16,172 nucleotides of DNA from Lutibacter sp. UBA4458 (GTDB taxonomy: Bacteria > Bacteroidota > Bacteroidia > Flavobacteriales > Flavobacteriaceae): positions 1 to 16,172 of the forward strand of contig DGOU01000105.1 of NCBI GenBank assembly GCA_002390165.1, in the 5' to 3' direction. The notes under the pieces are model-generated. The model was not told where the DNA came from, made no database searches, and saw only the letters and a program-made list of their open reading frames with translations. Position 1 is the first letter of the stretch. Each line of letters opens with the position of its first letter. The position numbers and the translations under genes are program-made. Shown here piece after piece: positions 1-7,406 of the stretch.

Positions 1-2022
1 TACTGGTTCTGGATTTATAGTAACGGTATAAGTGAAAGAATCTCCTTCACAAGTACCTGCGCCAGTTGCTGTTGGTGTTATAGTATAGGTAACCGTTTGT
101 TGACTACCACTTTTATTAATTAATGTATCTGAAATTAAATTTGAAGAACTTGCTGTTAATGTTTCGCCACTAACATTGGTGTTATCTGCTGCAATCCAAC
201 TATAACTCGATTCTAAATCAACATCATTATCTAAGTTATGGGAAAGAGAACTTCCACTACATATTGTATCGGTAGAATCTGTACCATTTGGTGTCTGGTT
301 TACAATTACAGAAACTGGTTTTGAAATTTCACACCCATTATCATTAGTTAGCTCAATATAATAGGTTCCTGACGTAGAAACTTCATTTGGATTAGCCAAT
401 GTTGTAGTTAATGTGGCATCTGTAAAATATGCAAAAGTCCCTGAGTCACTTCCTTGAGTAACATTAGAAGCTGTTATATCTACCGTATTTGGTGAACAAA
501 CTGCTACTGGATTTGTTATTATTAAATTTGGCTCAGGATGAACTGTAATTTCTTTGGTTATTGCCTTGTCATCAAAAGAAAAACAACCATTTGAAGTTTC
601 AGAAGAAACTTTTAAAACTCCTTTAACTTGTTTGTTTGAAGAAATAGTTCCTAAATCAATGCTTCCATTTAAAGATGTAGAAGTTAAACTATTATCTAAA
701 GTTCCATCCACATAAAATTCCCATAAATAGGAATAGGTTGGCGTACTTGTACAAGATGTATCATTGTTTACAGAACCAGAATAAGATATAACACTTGAAC
801 AATCTGTTTGTGTTAAATTTGAAGTAACTGACGGGCAAGGAACACAAAATATTGGATTATCAAATTCAACATCCCTAATATTACAAAATGCATCTTCATA
901 ATGAATAGCAGAAGTACTTGTGGCAGATTGGCCACAAGAATTTGAATCTGCTTCTACGGTATATTTTAAAGTTACTGTTTCAGAATTTATCAATTCCATA
1001 AACCAGCCGATAACTCCGCTAGAAATTTCACTAGCAGTACCTTTAGATGGGTTTAATGACCCTGAAACTAAAGTAAAACCAGAACCTAGTATATCAGAGA
1101 CCAATGCTTGATCTGGAGATATCCGTTTTGCAGACCAAGCTAATTGCCCTAAAATTTGGTTGTAAATCCCTGATAAATCTGCGGCATTAAATGTTTCAAA
1201 ATACCCTTTATTTTGAGCGCCTTGCATAGTTTCTCTAGCAATTTGAATAACTTGATTGTTATCATCATGACCTGTAATTCCACCAAACATGCCAATTGTA
1301 TATACATTAGTTTCGTAATCCACTCCTCCTGAATTAAAAACCTGTGCTGCAGCACCTGAAGCCATAGCTGCATTAGTACAATCGGTATGGGAAGTTGGCC
1401 ACGTAGTACAACTATGTGTACCTGAATCATCTGTATGCCTATTTGCAACACCATCTGTTAAAACAATTATGGTACGAATAGTTGTACAATCGTGTGTACC
1501 ATTATTATTCAATTCATTTTTTGCTAAATCAATACCTTGTGAAATATTGGTATAACCTTCTGCTGACAAATTATCTATAATATTATGAAGTGTAGTACCG
1601 TTGGAAATTAACCCCGTACTCAAAGTTGCATTCGTATTATAATCAACAATTGCTACTTTATTATTTCCTGTTGGATTATTTGTAGCATTAAAAATATTAT
1701 CAATAAACTCATTTGCCGCATCTTGGGCATGTTGTAAAGAATTCTTGTTGTCGTTTGGAATATTATCATCCATACTACCTGAAGTGTCAATAACTAATAC
1801 AACTTCAATTGGTCTGTTAGGTGCATTACCTGTTATAGAAAGTTCAACATCAAATAAGTTACAACCAGTAGTATTATTGGTTATGGTTTTATTTACAGTA
1901 ACATTTTCATCAACAGTTTGCTGACTAAAAAGTTGAAAGGAATTTATAAAAATCAAAAACATAAAAGCAATACTTCTTATGTTTTTAATTATATTATTTT
2001 GGGTAAGTAATTTTCTTCTCAT
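1..2022 (-). CDS. Giant secreted VWA / PKD-like surface protein, partial (C-terminus beyond left edge)
   Basis: I read one uninterrupted frame of 674 codons from ATG at 2022 to the window edge, so the protein continues further. Residues 1-34 look like a Sec signal peptide (basic start, hydrophobic IAFMFLIFINSF, then FSQQ). Residues 73-292 form a von Willebrand factor A domain with a complete MIDAS metal site: DTSGS at 79-83, T158 in TNISQGI, and D190 in VLTDG. After this come two Ig-like stretches (about 400-495 and 497-575, with paired cysteines) and a PKD-like module (about 576-672) of the kind repeated in tandem in flavobacterial adhesins. Such proteins are usually exported by the type IX system and end in a gliding-motility or T9SS sorting domain, but that end is outside the window, so secretion route and role in adhesion are inference. 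It lies 47 bp behind the small exported protein at 2070-2627 and is probably co-transcribed with it. Confidence 0.88.
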   Translation of the reverse strand, partial: MRRKLLTQNNIIKNIRSIAFMFLIFINSFQLFSQQTVDENVTVNKTITNNTTGCNLFDVELSITGNAPNRPIEVVLVIDTSGSMDDNIPNDNKNSLQHAQDAANEFIDNIFNATNNPTGNNKVAIVDYNTNATLSTGLISNGTTLHNIIDNLSAEGYTNISQGIDLAKNELNNNGTHDCTTIRTIIVLTDGVANRHTDDSGTHSCTTWPTSHTDCTNAAMASGAAAQVFNSGGVDYETNVYTIGMFGGITGHDDNNQVIQIARETMQGAQNKGYFETFNAADLSGIYNQILGQLAWSAKRISPDQALVSDILGSGFTLVSGSLNPSKGTASEISSGVIGWFMELINSETVTLKYTVEADSNSCGQSATSTSAIHYEDAFCNIRDVEFDNPIFCVPCPSVTSNLTQTDCSSVISYSGSVNNDTSCTSTPTYSYLWEFYVDGTLDNSLTSTSLNGSIDLGTISSNKQVKGVLKVSSETSNGCFSFDDKAITKEITVHPEPNLIITNPVAVCSPNTVDITASNVTQGSDSGTFAYFTDATLTTTLANPNEVSTSGTYYIELTNDNGCEISKPVSVIVNQTPNGTDSTDTICSGSSLSHNLDNDVDLESSYSWIAADNTNVSGETLTASSSNLISDTLINKSGSQQTVTYTITPTATGAGTCEGDSFTYTVTINPEPV

Positions 2023-2069
2023 AATAAATAGTTAAGGGTTAAAACCTGTGTTTATTATATAATGGCTAG

Positions 2070-2627
2070 CTATTCGCCATCAATTATTTCAGTATTTAAA
2101 ACAACACTAATTATATTATTTCTACATTTATCTGAAGTTACTTTAACTTCAGAGGTATTTATAGATCCTATTTTTGCACCAACTGGTGTTTTCATTTTAA
2201 TAATAAAAATTTTTGATTCTTTTCCTTTCAAAAAAATACCAATTTCATTTTCGTCATCGTTATCCTTGATATTTTTATCGGTAGAACTATTATGTAATGA
2301 TTTCATTCTTTTTAATGAAACATTATAAAAATCACCATTAATATTTATTCGGTTATTTTTAAATGATAATTGCCCCTTTGTTGAACTATTAGCATTTATC
2401 AATTCAATTTTATAATTAGAAGAATCAAAGCCTATGTTAGTAAGTTTTAACCTATATGAAACCCCTGACTCACCTGCCTTTTTATTAAATTGATTATTTA
2501 TTACTTCTAGTTTTGCGTTACAATTAGAACTTTGAGAATAAATAATTTCAGAAGAAAATAAACTCATCAAAACTATAATAATAGTAAAAACAAAAGATGA
2601 TTTTTTAAAATAGAGAGACGTTTTCAT
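2070..2627 (-). CDS. Small exported beta-rich protein, unknown function
   Basis: This 185-residue protein has a clear signal peptide (KK near residue 8, hydrophobic core FVFTIIIVLMSLF, cleavage probably near YSQ at 30-32). The mature part is predicted to be mostly beta. Its pattern (a strand ending in RLKLTNIG near 59-66, then KIFIIKMKTPVGAKIG at 139-154 and a strand following it) resembles NEW3/CARDB-type Ig-like folds seen in secreted proteins; this is a weak pattern match only. Two cysteines, C36 and C168, sit at the two ends of the mature domain and could form a disulfide. Residues 113-129 are an acidic, hydrophilic insertion. It is the first gene of a likely two-gene unit with the large VWA protein, so it may be a partner or co-secreted component; function is not known. 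Confidence 0.75.
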   Translation of the reverse strand: MKTSLYFKKSSFVFTIIIVLMSLFSSEIIYSQSSNCNAKLEVINNQFNKKAGESGVSYRLKLTNIGFDSSNYKIELINANSSTKGQLSFKNNRININGDFYNVSLKRMKSLHNSSTDKNIKDNDDENEIGIFLKGKESKIFIIKMKTPVGAKIGSINTSEVKVTSDKCRNNIISVVLNTEIIDGE

Positions 2628-2731
2628 AATTGTATATATTTTGTATATAATTGTAATAACTCAAGCAAACAAAACATTTGCTAAGAATTAAAATTTTTAA
2701 GACTAAACTTTTTAAAACTATACTTGTTGGA

Positions 2732-2832
2732 GGGGACTATCCAAATATATGTGGGGCACTAAAACGATAAAGTACTAAGAGGATTTAGCACCGTATAAAT
2801 TATACAAGAAAATTACTAATCTGTGGGGACAG
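2732..2832. promoter_or_regulatory. Repeated GGGG/CCCC motif cluster, possible regulator sites
   Basis: Three GGGG tracts stand out in this AT-rich gap: AGGGGACT (tract 2732-2735), GTGGGGCACT (2753-2756) and CTGTGGGGACAG (2825-2828). On the minus strand they read AGTCCCCT, AGTGCCCCAC and CTGTCCCCACAG. The first two are 21 bp apart, two helical turns, and flank the -7 element. The third is 72 bp further upstream and is itself a dyad (CTGT-GGGG-ACAG). A regulator binding site is inferred, not shown. Confidence 0.35.
2742..2771 (-). promoter_or_regulatory. Bacteroidota-type promoter for the VWA unit
   Basis: On the minus strand, TATATTTG (2749-2742) is an exact TAnnTTTG -7 element, with TTTA (2771-2768) 18 nt upstream as a one-mismatch -33 element. 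Transcription would start near 2735 and leave a leader of about 105-110 nt before ATG 2627. The spacer contains a GTGCCCC tract and the predicted start region contains AGTCCCC. Confidence 0.55.
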
Positions 2833-2901
2833 GACAGGAACATTCTTATACAAACATAACCATTTAATTACATCCTTAATAGATTATTTTATTGTTTGAG
2901 G

Positions 2902-2929
2902 TAAAAATTATATAAATGGATAATTTTTA
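2902..2929. repeat. AT-rich inverted repeat, 10-bp arms
   Basis: TAAAAATTAT at 2902-2911 is matched perfectly by ATAATTTTTA at 2920-2929 around an 8-nt loop. There is no G or C in the stem, so it would be a weak RNA hairpin; it could be a chance product of AT-rich sequence or a protein site upstream of pdhA. Confidence 0.35.
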
Positions 2930-3078
2930 ACAATAATTGGTTAAAAAACAGTCAAAAATCAAATATCATTCAATATAAACAGTTAAATTTCAAATATTTA
3001 AATATAATAAATAAAATTTTAACCCTTATTTATTTACCTATCCACGAAAACATTATCGTAAAAAATAGAACACATTAT

Positions 3079-3108
3079 TTTATGGTATTAAACAAAAGAT
3101 TACTTTTG
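3079..3108 (+). promoter_or_regulatory. Promoter of pdhA-pdhC
   Basis: TACTTTTG (3101-3108) matches the TAnnTTTG -7 element exactly, with TTTA (3079-3082) exactly 18 nt upstream as a one-mismatch -33 element. The start would fall near 3114, giving a leader of about 25-30 nt before ATG 3142. Confidence 0.6.
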
Positions 3109-3141
3109 CAGTTAAACGAAAAATCAAAAATTTAGAGTTCC

Positions 3142-4134
3142 ATGAAAAAAATAACGAAACAAACTTATATAAAATGGTATAAAGACATGCTATTTTGGAG
3201 GAAGTTTGAAGATAAACTTGCAGCCCTTTATATTCAACAAAAAATTAGAGGTTTTTTACATTTATATAACGGACAAGAAGCTGTTTTAGCTGGCGCATTA
3301 CATGCAATGAATGAAAATGACAAAATAATAACCGCTTACAGAAATCACGTACAACCTATTGGTTTAGGCGTTGATCCTAAAAGAGTGATGGCTGAGTTAC
3401 TTGGTAAAGAGACAGGTACATCACATGGTTTAGGTGGTTCTATGCATATTTTTTCGCCTGAACATAATTTTTATGGAGGACACGGTATTGTTGGCGGTCA
3501 AATTCCTTTAGGTGCTGGTTTAGCTTTTGCAGATAAATATTTTGAAAGAGATGGCGTAACCCTTACTTACTTTGGTGATGGTGCTGCTAGACAAGGATCA
3601 TTACACGAAACTCTTAATATGGCTATGACTTGGAAATTACCTGTAGTTTTTATTATTGAAAATAATGGTTATGCCATGGGAACATCTGTGCATAGAGCAA
3701 CAAATGTTGAAGAAATGTGGAAATTAGGTTTAGCTTATGAAATGCCTTGTGGACCAGTAGATGGAATGAATCCTGTAAAAGTTGCGGAAGCAATGGATGA
3801 AGCTATTGAAAGAGCACGTAAAGGAGAAGGCCCAACTTTATTAGAAATGAAAACGTATAGATATCGTGGTCATTCTATGAGTGATGCTCAAAAATACAGA
3901 ACAAAAGAAGAGGTTAATGAATACCGAAAAATTGACCCAATAACTCAAGTTTTAGATGTAATTAAAGCAAAAAAATACGCTTCAGAAAAACAAATTAAAG
4001 CATGGGATACTGAAGTTAAAACTGAAATTGCAGCTTGTCAAAAATTTGCAGAAGAATCCCCATTTCCGGACAAACAACTCATGTATGATGTTGTTTACGA
4101 ACAAGAAGATTATCCGTTTTTAAAACATAAATAA
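3142..4134 (+). CDS. pdhA: Pyruvate dehydrogenase E1 component, alpha subunit
   Basis: E1 alpha (330 residues, normal length) binds thiamine diphosphate and, with E1 beta, decarboxylates pyruvate and transfers the acetyl group to the lipoyl arm of E2 in the cytoplasmic pyruvate dehydrogenase complex. The ThDP/Mg motif runs from GDG at 145-147 to NN at 174-175. TAYRNH (64-69), GGSMH (98-102) and the loop YRYRGHSMSDAQ (239-250), which in mitochondrial E1 alpha carries the regulatory serines, are all present. The stop is one base before pdhC, so the two are translated from one message. The gene for E1 beta is not adjacent. A branched-chain 2-oxoacid E1 is the main alternative, but length and motifs fit PdhA better. 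Confidence 0.93.
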   Translation: MKKITKQTYIKWYKDMLFWRKFEDKLAALYIQQKIRGFLHLYNGQEAVLAGALHAMNENDKIITAYRNHVQPIGLGVDPKRVMAELLGKETGTSHGLGGSMHIFSPEHNFYGGHGIVGGQIPLGAGLAFADKYFERDGVTLTYFGDGAARQGSLHETLNMAMTWKLPVVFIIENNGYAMGTSVHRATNVEEMWKLGLAYEMPCGPVDGMNPVKVAEAMDEAIERARKGEGPTLLEMKTYRYRGHSMSDAQKYRTKEEVNEYRKIDPITQVLDVIKAKKYASEKQIKAWDTEVKTEIAACQKFAEESPFPDKQLMYDVVYEQEDYPFLKHK

Positions 4135-4135
4135 A

Positions 4136-5395
4136 ATGGCAGAAATTATTACAATGCCGCGCTTAAGCGACACTATGACCGAAGGAGTTGTTGCTCAGTG
4201 GCTAAAAAAAGTAGGAGATAAAATATCTGAAGGAGATATATTAGCTGAAATTGAAACGGACAAAGCTACAATGGAGTTTGAATCTTTTGACGAAGGAACT
4301 TTATTGTATATTGGTTTAAAAGATGGCGAAAGTGCGCCTGTAGATTCCTTATTAGCTATTATTGGCGAGGAAGGTGAAAATATTGAAGCTATTATAAAAG
4401 ATTTTAATCAATCTCACAAACCTGCTGAGGGAGCAAAACAAGAAGAAAAAACTCCTGTAGAACCTGTAAAAGAAAATGTTGAAGTTGCAGTAACACCTCA
4501 ACCAACAGTAGAGGTGCAAAAAACAACTACTTCAAACGAAAGAATAATTGCTTCTCCTTTAGCTAAAAAAATAGCCTCAGAAAAAGGAATTAATTTAGCA
4601 AATGTAAAAGGTACTGGAGAAAATGGACGCGTTGTTAAAAGTGATGTTGAAAATTATGTTCCAACCGCCACAACTGCAAGTCCTACTGTAATTCAACCTA
4701 TTGCTAGTGGAAAAGAAAGTTTTGAAGAAACTAGCAATTCTCAAATGCGTAAAACCATTGCTAGACGATTAGCTGAATCTAAATTTACAGCGCCACATTA
4801 TTATTTAATGCTAGAAATTGATATGGATAATGCTATTGCTTCTAGAAAAGCAATTAATGAATTGCCTGATACTAAAGTGTCCTTTAATGATATGGTAGTT
4901 AAAGCAAGCGCTATGGCTTTGCGTAAACATCCAAAAGTTAATTCACAATGGTTTGAGGATAGAACTCGAATTAATCATCATATAAATATTGGTGTTGCGG
5001 TTGCTGTTGAAGATGGATTAGTAGTGCCGGTTATTCCTTTTACGGATCAAAAAAGTATGACTCAAATTGGTGCGGAAGTTAAAGATATGGCTGTTAGAGC
5101 TAAATCTAAAAAATTAACTCCTGATGAAATGGATGGAAGTACTTTTACAGTTTCTAACCTAGGAATGTTTGGAATTAACGAATTTACCTCTATTATAAAT
5201 CAACCTAATTCTGCTATTTTATCTGTTGGTGCAATAGTTCAAAAACCTGTGGTTAAAAATGGCGAAATTGTAGTTGGAAATACTATGAAAGTTACTTTAG
5301 CCTGCGATCACAGAACGGTTGATGGAGCTACAGGATCTTTATTTTTACAAACCTTAAAACAATTTATTGAAAATCCGGTTACTATGTTAGCTTAA
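4136..5395 (+). CDS. pdhC: Dihydrolipoamide acetyltransferase, pyruvate dehydrogenase E2
   Basis: E2 (419 residues) is the core of the pyruvate dehydrogenase complex and passes acetyl from its lipoyl arm to CoA. Order of parts: one lipoyl domain (about 1-80) with the lipoylated lysine K43 in ETDKATME; a Glu/Pro/Thr-rich flexible linker (about 92-135); a peripheral subunit-binding domain (137-173, IASPLAKKIA...GENGRV); a second linker; and the catalytic domain (about 197-419) with the active-site motif DHRTVDGA, H392 and D396. A single lipoyl domain is at the short end of the E2 range. It starts one base after the pdhA stop and is followed by a strong terminator, so the transcription unit is pdhA-pdhC. 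The pairing with E1 alpha argues for the pyruvate rather than the 2-oxoglutarate complex. Confidence 0.93.
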   Translation: MAEIITMPRLSDTMTEGVVAQWLKKVGDKISEGDILAEIETDKATMEFESFDEGTLLYIGLKDGESAPVDSLLAIIGEEGENIEAIIKDFNQSHKPAEGAKQEEKTPVEPVKENVEVAVTPQPTVEVQKTTTSNERIIASPLAKKIASEKGINLANVKGTGENGRVVKSDVENYVPTATTASPTVIQPIASGKESFEETSNSQMRKTIARRLAESKFTAPHYYLMLEIDMDNAIASRKAINELPDTKVSFNDMVVKASAMALRKHPKVNSQWFEDRTRINHHINIGVAVAVEDGLVVPVIPFTDQKSMTQIGAEVKDMAVRAKSKKLTPDEMDGSTFTVSNLGMFGINEFTSIINQPNSAILSVGAIVQKPVVKNGEIVVGNTMKVTLACDHRTVDGATGSLFLQTLKQFIENPVTMLA

Positions 5396-5417
5396 CCTAA
5401 TTTCTATATTATAAATT

Positions 5418-5448
5418 AAAAACCCAATGTTGATAGCATTGGGTTTTT
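5418..5448. terminator. Bidirectional terminator between pdhC and the FAD oxidase
   Basis: A perfect 12-bp stem (AAAAACCCAATG at 5418-5429, CATTGGGTTTTT at 5437-5448) encloses a 7-nt loop. Each side ends in a T-run on its own strand, so it can end transcription of the two converging genes. Confidence 0.9.
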
Positions 5449-5471
5449 AATTGTAAAAAAAATGTAAAATT

Positions 5472-6863
5472 TTAATTTGAAGGTTTTATATTCTGATTTA
5501 CACTAAAAAAGTTGGTTGGATCATGTTTACTTTTAATTTTAGCTAAACGATTATAATTGTGTTTATAACTAGCTTTTACTCGTTCTTGTCCTTCATCCAT
5601 CATAAAATTTGAATAAGCTCCTCCTGCAGAGTAAGGGTGCAATGCCTCCCAATAACTTTTACACCATTTAGTAATTTTATCCGCATTTTTTGGGTCTGGA
5701 TCCACACCACAAATTACGCCTGCATATTTTGCATCACGATAAGCCCAAGGTGTTTCTTCTGCTCCAACTCTACTTGCAGCGCCACTAATTGGATACATAT
5801 GCATTTGAGATAATAATGATGGAATGCTAGAACCAAATTTTAAGTGTTGCTTTCTTAATTCTGCTCCAATTTCATTAAAAAAATCTGCTCGCCAATACCA
5901 TTGAAATCCATGTGGTAATAATCCATCAAACAATGATTGAATAGCAGGATAAGGCATTTCCCCCACATGTTGAAACAAAGGATTCTTTGCTAGAATAGGT
6001 TTAAAAATATCTTCTGCTTTATCCATATTTCCTGAATAACACCAAATTATTGCACAGAATTGCTTTTTATGTAAATGTTCTGGAAATGGTGGCCCAGGAA
6101 TTACCATAGTTGCTATAAAACCATTCAACTCATCTGGAGAATTATGTATGAACTCATGATACCATTCCATAATTTCTTCTACTTTTTCAATTGGCCATAA
6201 TGTTGGACCTCCAAAAACTGTTTTTACATGATGCGCCTGAAATTTAAATGAAGTTACAATTCCAAAATTTCCACCTCCACCACGAATAGCCCAAAACAAA
6301 TCGGTGTTTTGTGAGGCATTTACGGTTACAAAACTGCCATCTGCTAACACCATATCTGCCTCTAATAAATTATCAATAGTTAAACCATATTTACGAGATA
6401 GATGTCCTACACCGCCACCAAGAGTTAATCCTCCAACACCAGTAGTTGAAATAATTCCAGCAGGAACTGCCAAGCCAAAAGGATGTGTTGCGTGATCCAC
6501 TTCTCCCCAAAGATTTCCACCACCTACTCTAACCGTATTATTTGAAGTATCTACGCGTACAAACTTAATTCCTGACAAATCAATAACCAATCCATCATCA
6601 CATAATCCTAAACCTCCTCCATTATGTCCACCTCCTCTAACTGCAACTAACAAATTATGTTCTCTACCAAAATTTACAGCAGCAATTACATCAGCAACAT
6701 CTACACACATTACAAACATTCCCGGATGTTTATTTATCATTCCGTTATAAACTTTCCTAGTTTCATTGTACATAGCATCTGATGGCATTACAAGGTTTCC
6801 TCTAAGTTGTGAAACAAATTCTTCAATACTAGAAGAACTCAAATTTTTTACAAGATTTTTCAT
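5472..6863 (-). CDS. FAD-linked oxidase of the berberine-bridge type
   Basis: This 463-residue protein belongs to the PCMH-type FAD oxidases with a C-terminal BBE segment, which oxidise alcohols, sugars, amines or alkaloid C-N bonds and pass electrons to O2. Residues 50-180 form the FAD domain: RGGGHN at 76-81 holds H80, the usual histidyl attachment point for FAD, and TTGVGGLTLGGGVG (140-153) plus RGGGGNFGIVTSF (194-206) line the cofactor. The BBE segment ends with DPTNFFSVNQNI (448-459). The second covalent link used by many relatives, a cysteine just before the GVGG loop, is missing: the stretch reads AGIISTTG. There is no signal peptide, so it is probably cytoplasmic. It starts 26 bp behind the haemoglobin gene and is the last gene of the nitrilase unit. 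The substrate is unknown. Confidence 0.88.
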   Translation of the reverse strand: MKNLVKNLSSSSIEEFVSQLRGNLVMPSDAMYNETRKVYNGMINKHPGMFVMCVDVADVIAAVNFGREHNLLVAVRGGGHNGGGLGLCDDGLVIDLSGIKFVRVDTSNNTVRVGGGNLWGEVDHATHPFGLAVPAGIISTTGVGGLTLGGGVGHLSRKYGLTIDNLLEADMVLADGSFVTVNASQNTDLFWAIRGGGGNFGIVTSFKFQAHHVKTVFGGPTLWPIEKVEEIMEWYHEFIHNSPDELNGFIATMVIPGPPFPEHLHKKQFCAIIWCYSGNMDKAEDIFKPILAKNPLFQHVGEMPYPAIQSLFDGLLPHGFQWYWRADFFNEIGAELRKQHLKFGSSIPSLLSQMHMYPISGAASRVGAEETPWAYRDAKYAGVICGVDPDPKNADKITKWCKSYWEALHPYSAGGAYSNFMMDEGQERVKASYKHNYNRLAKIKSKHDPTNFFSVNQNIKPSN

Positions 6864-6889
6864 GTTTTTTGATTTTAATTAGTTCCTAT

Positions 6890-7264
6890 TTATTTTGAAA
6901 TAATCATACCTTTTAAAGACCAAAGAATTATTAATACCTCATTTTTAGAAGTTTCGTCTATTCCATTATTATCTAAAGCAATAAAAATATCATCAATAAC
7001 ATTCATGTATTCTGTTGGGCTAATGTTCATTCCTTTATGGGCTGACACCATATCTCTTCCTTTATAGGTTACTTGTCCTCCACTACCAGCGCTAAAAAAA
7101 TCTATAGTATGTTGTTTTATAATTTCTAAATATTCTGGTTTCTCCTTTAAAGGTAGAAACCTTGCACTTACAGTTGAATTATTAAAGTGTGCCTCTAAGG
7201 TATCTTCAACAATTTTAGAAATTCCTTCTCTGCCTCCAAGTCGTTGAAATAATGATTTTTCCAT
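6890..7264 (-). CDS. Group 1 truncated haemoglobin, altered distal pocket
   Basis: Truncated haemoglobins are small haem proteins that bind O2, NO or other ligands. I place the start at ATG 7264, giving 124 residues that begin MEKSLFQRLGG as the family does; the frame is open 28 codons further upstream but that extension does not resemble a globin. Visible motifs are LFQRLGG (5-11), the glycine-rich GSGG (60-63) and YKGRDMVSAHKGMNIS (67-82), in which H76 is the proximal haem ligand. The usual Phe-Tyr pair of helix B (B9-B10) appears to be T22-L23, and the following DPRL-type turn is replaced by NNSTVSARF, so the distal hydrogen-bonding tyrosine is lost. The gene sits between nitrilase (142 bp upstream) and FAD oxidase (26 bp downstream), so it probably serves the same pathway or protects it. 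Confidence 0.85.
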   Translation of the reverse strand: MEKSLFQRLGGREGISKIVEDTLEAHFNNSTVSARFLPLKEKPEYLEIIKQHTIDFFSAGSGGQVTYKGRDMVSAHKGMNISPTEYMNVIDDIFIALDNNGIDETSKNEVLIILWSLKGMIISK

Positions 7265-7406
7265 GATTTTGTTTTTTTTAAAATTAGTAGTTGCAATATC
7301 TCTAAATTTGAAATAAATGATATGCACTTTTAATTCAAAAAACCACACAAATCATTCAATATGGGATTTATTTTTTATGGATAAACTGAAGTTCTTGATT
7401 TATATG

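Larger units (their letters stand above)
2628..3141. other. 514-bp non-coding gap between divergent units
   Basis: I see no credible gene here on either strand. It holds the VWA-unit leader and promoter (2628-2771), a less AT-rich patch at about 2728-2845 with three GGGG tracts, a short perfect palindrome GTATAA-A-TTATAC (2793-2805), an AT-rich hairpin (2902-2929) and the pdhA promoter (3079-3108). The stretch 2930-3075 is simple AT-rich sequence in which I recognise nothing. Confidence 0.6.

Noticed and set aside
1149..1454. Open frame of 101 codons on the minus strand
   Set aside because: It lies in a different frame inside the VWA gene, whose frame is continuous and carries clear domain motifs; its own translation is repetitive and hydrophobic without family features.
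2062..2328. Open frame of 88 codons on the plus strand
   Set aside because: It is antisense to the small exported protein, has no promoter or known motif, and is a by-product of that gene's composition.
2793..2805. Palindrome GTATAA-A-TTATAC as an operator
   Set aside because: It is perfect but short and made almost only of A and T, so chance is a sufficient explanation without conservation data.
2728..2850. Small RNA in the less AT-rich patch before the VWA unit
   Set aside because: I found no convincing stem structure or terminator; a promoter and repeated motifs explain the composition better.
7265..7348. N-terminal extension of the haemoglobin by 28 residues
   Set aside because: The extension does not match the family start, while ATG 7264 directly precedes the LFQRLGG segment.
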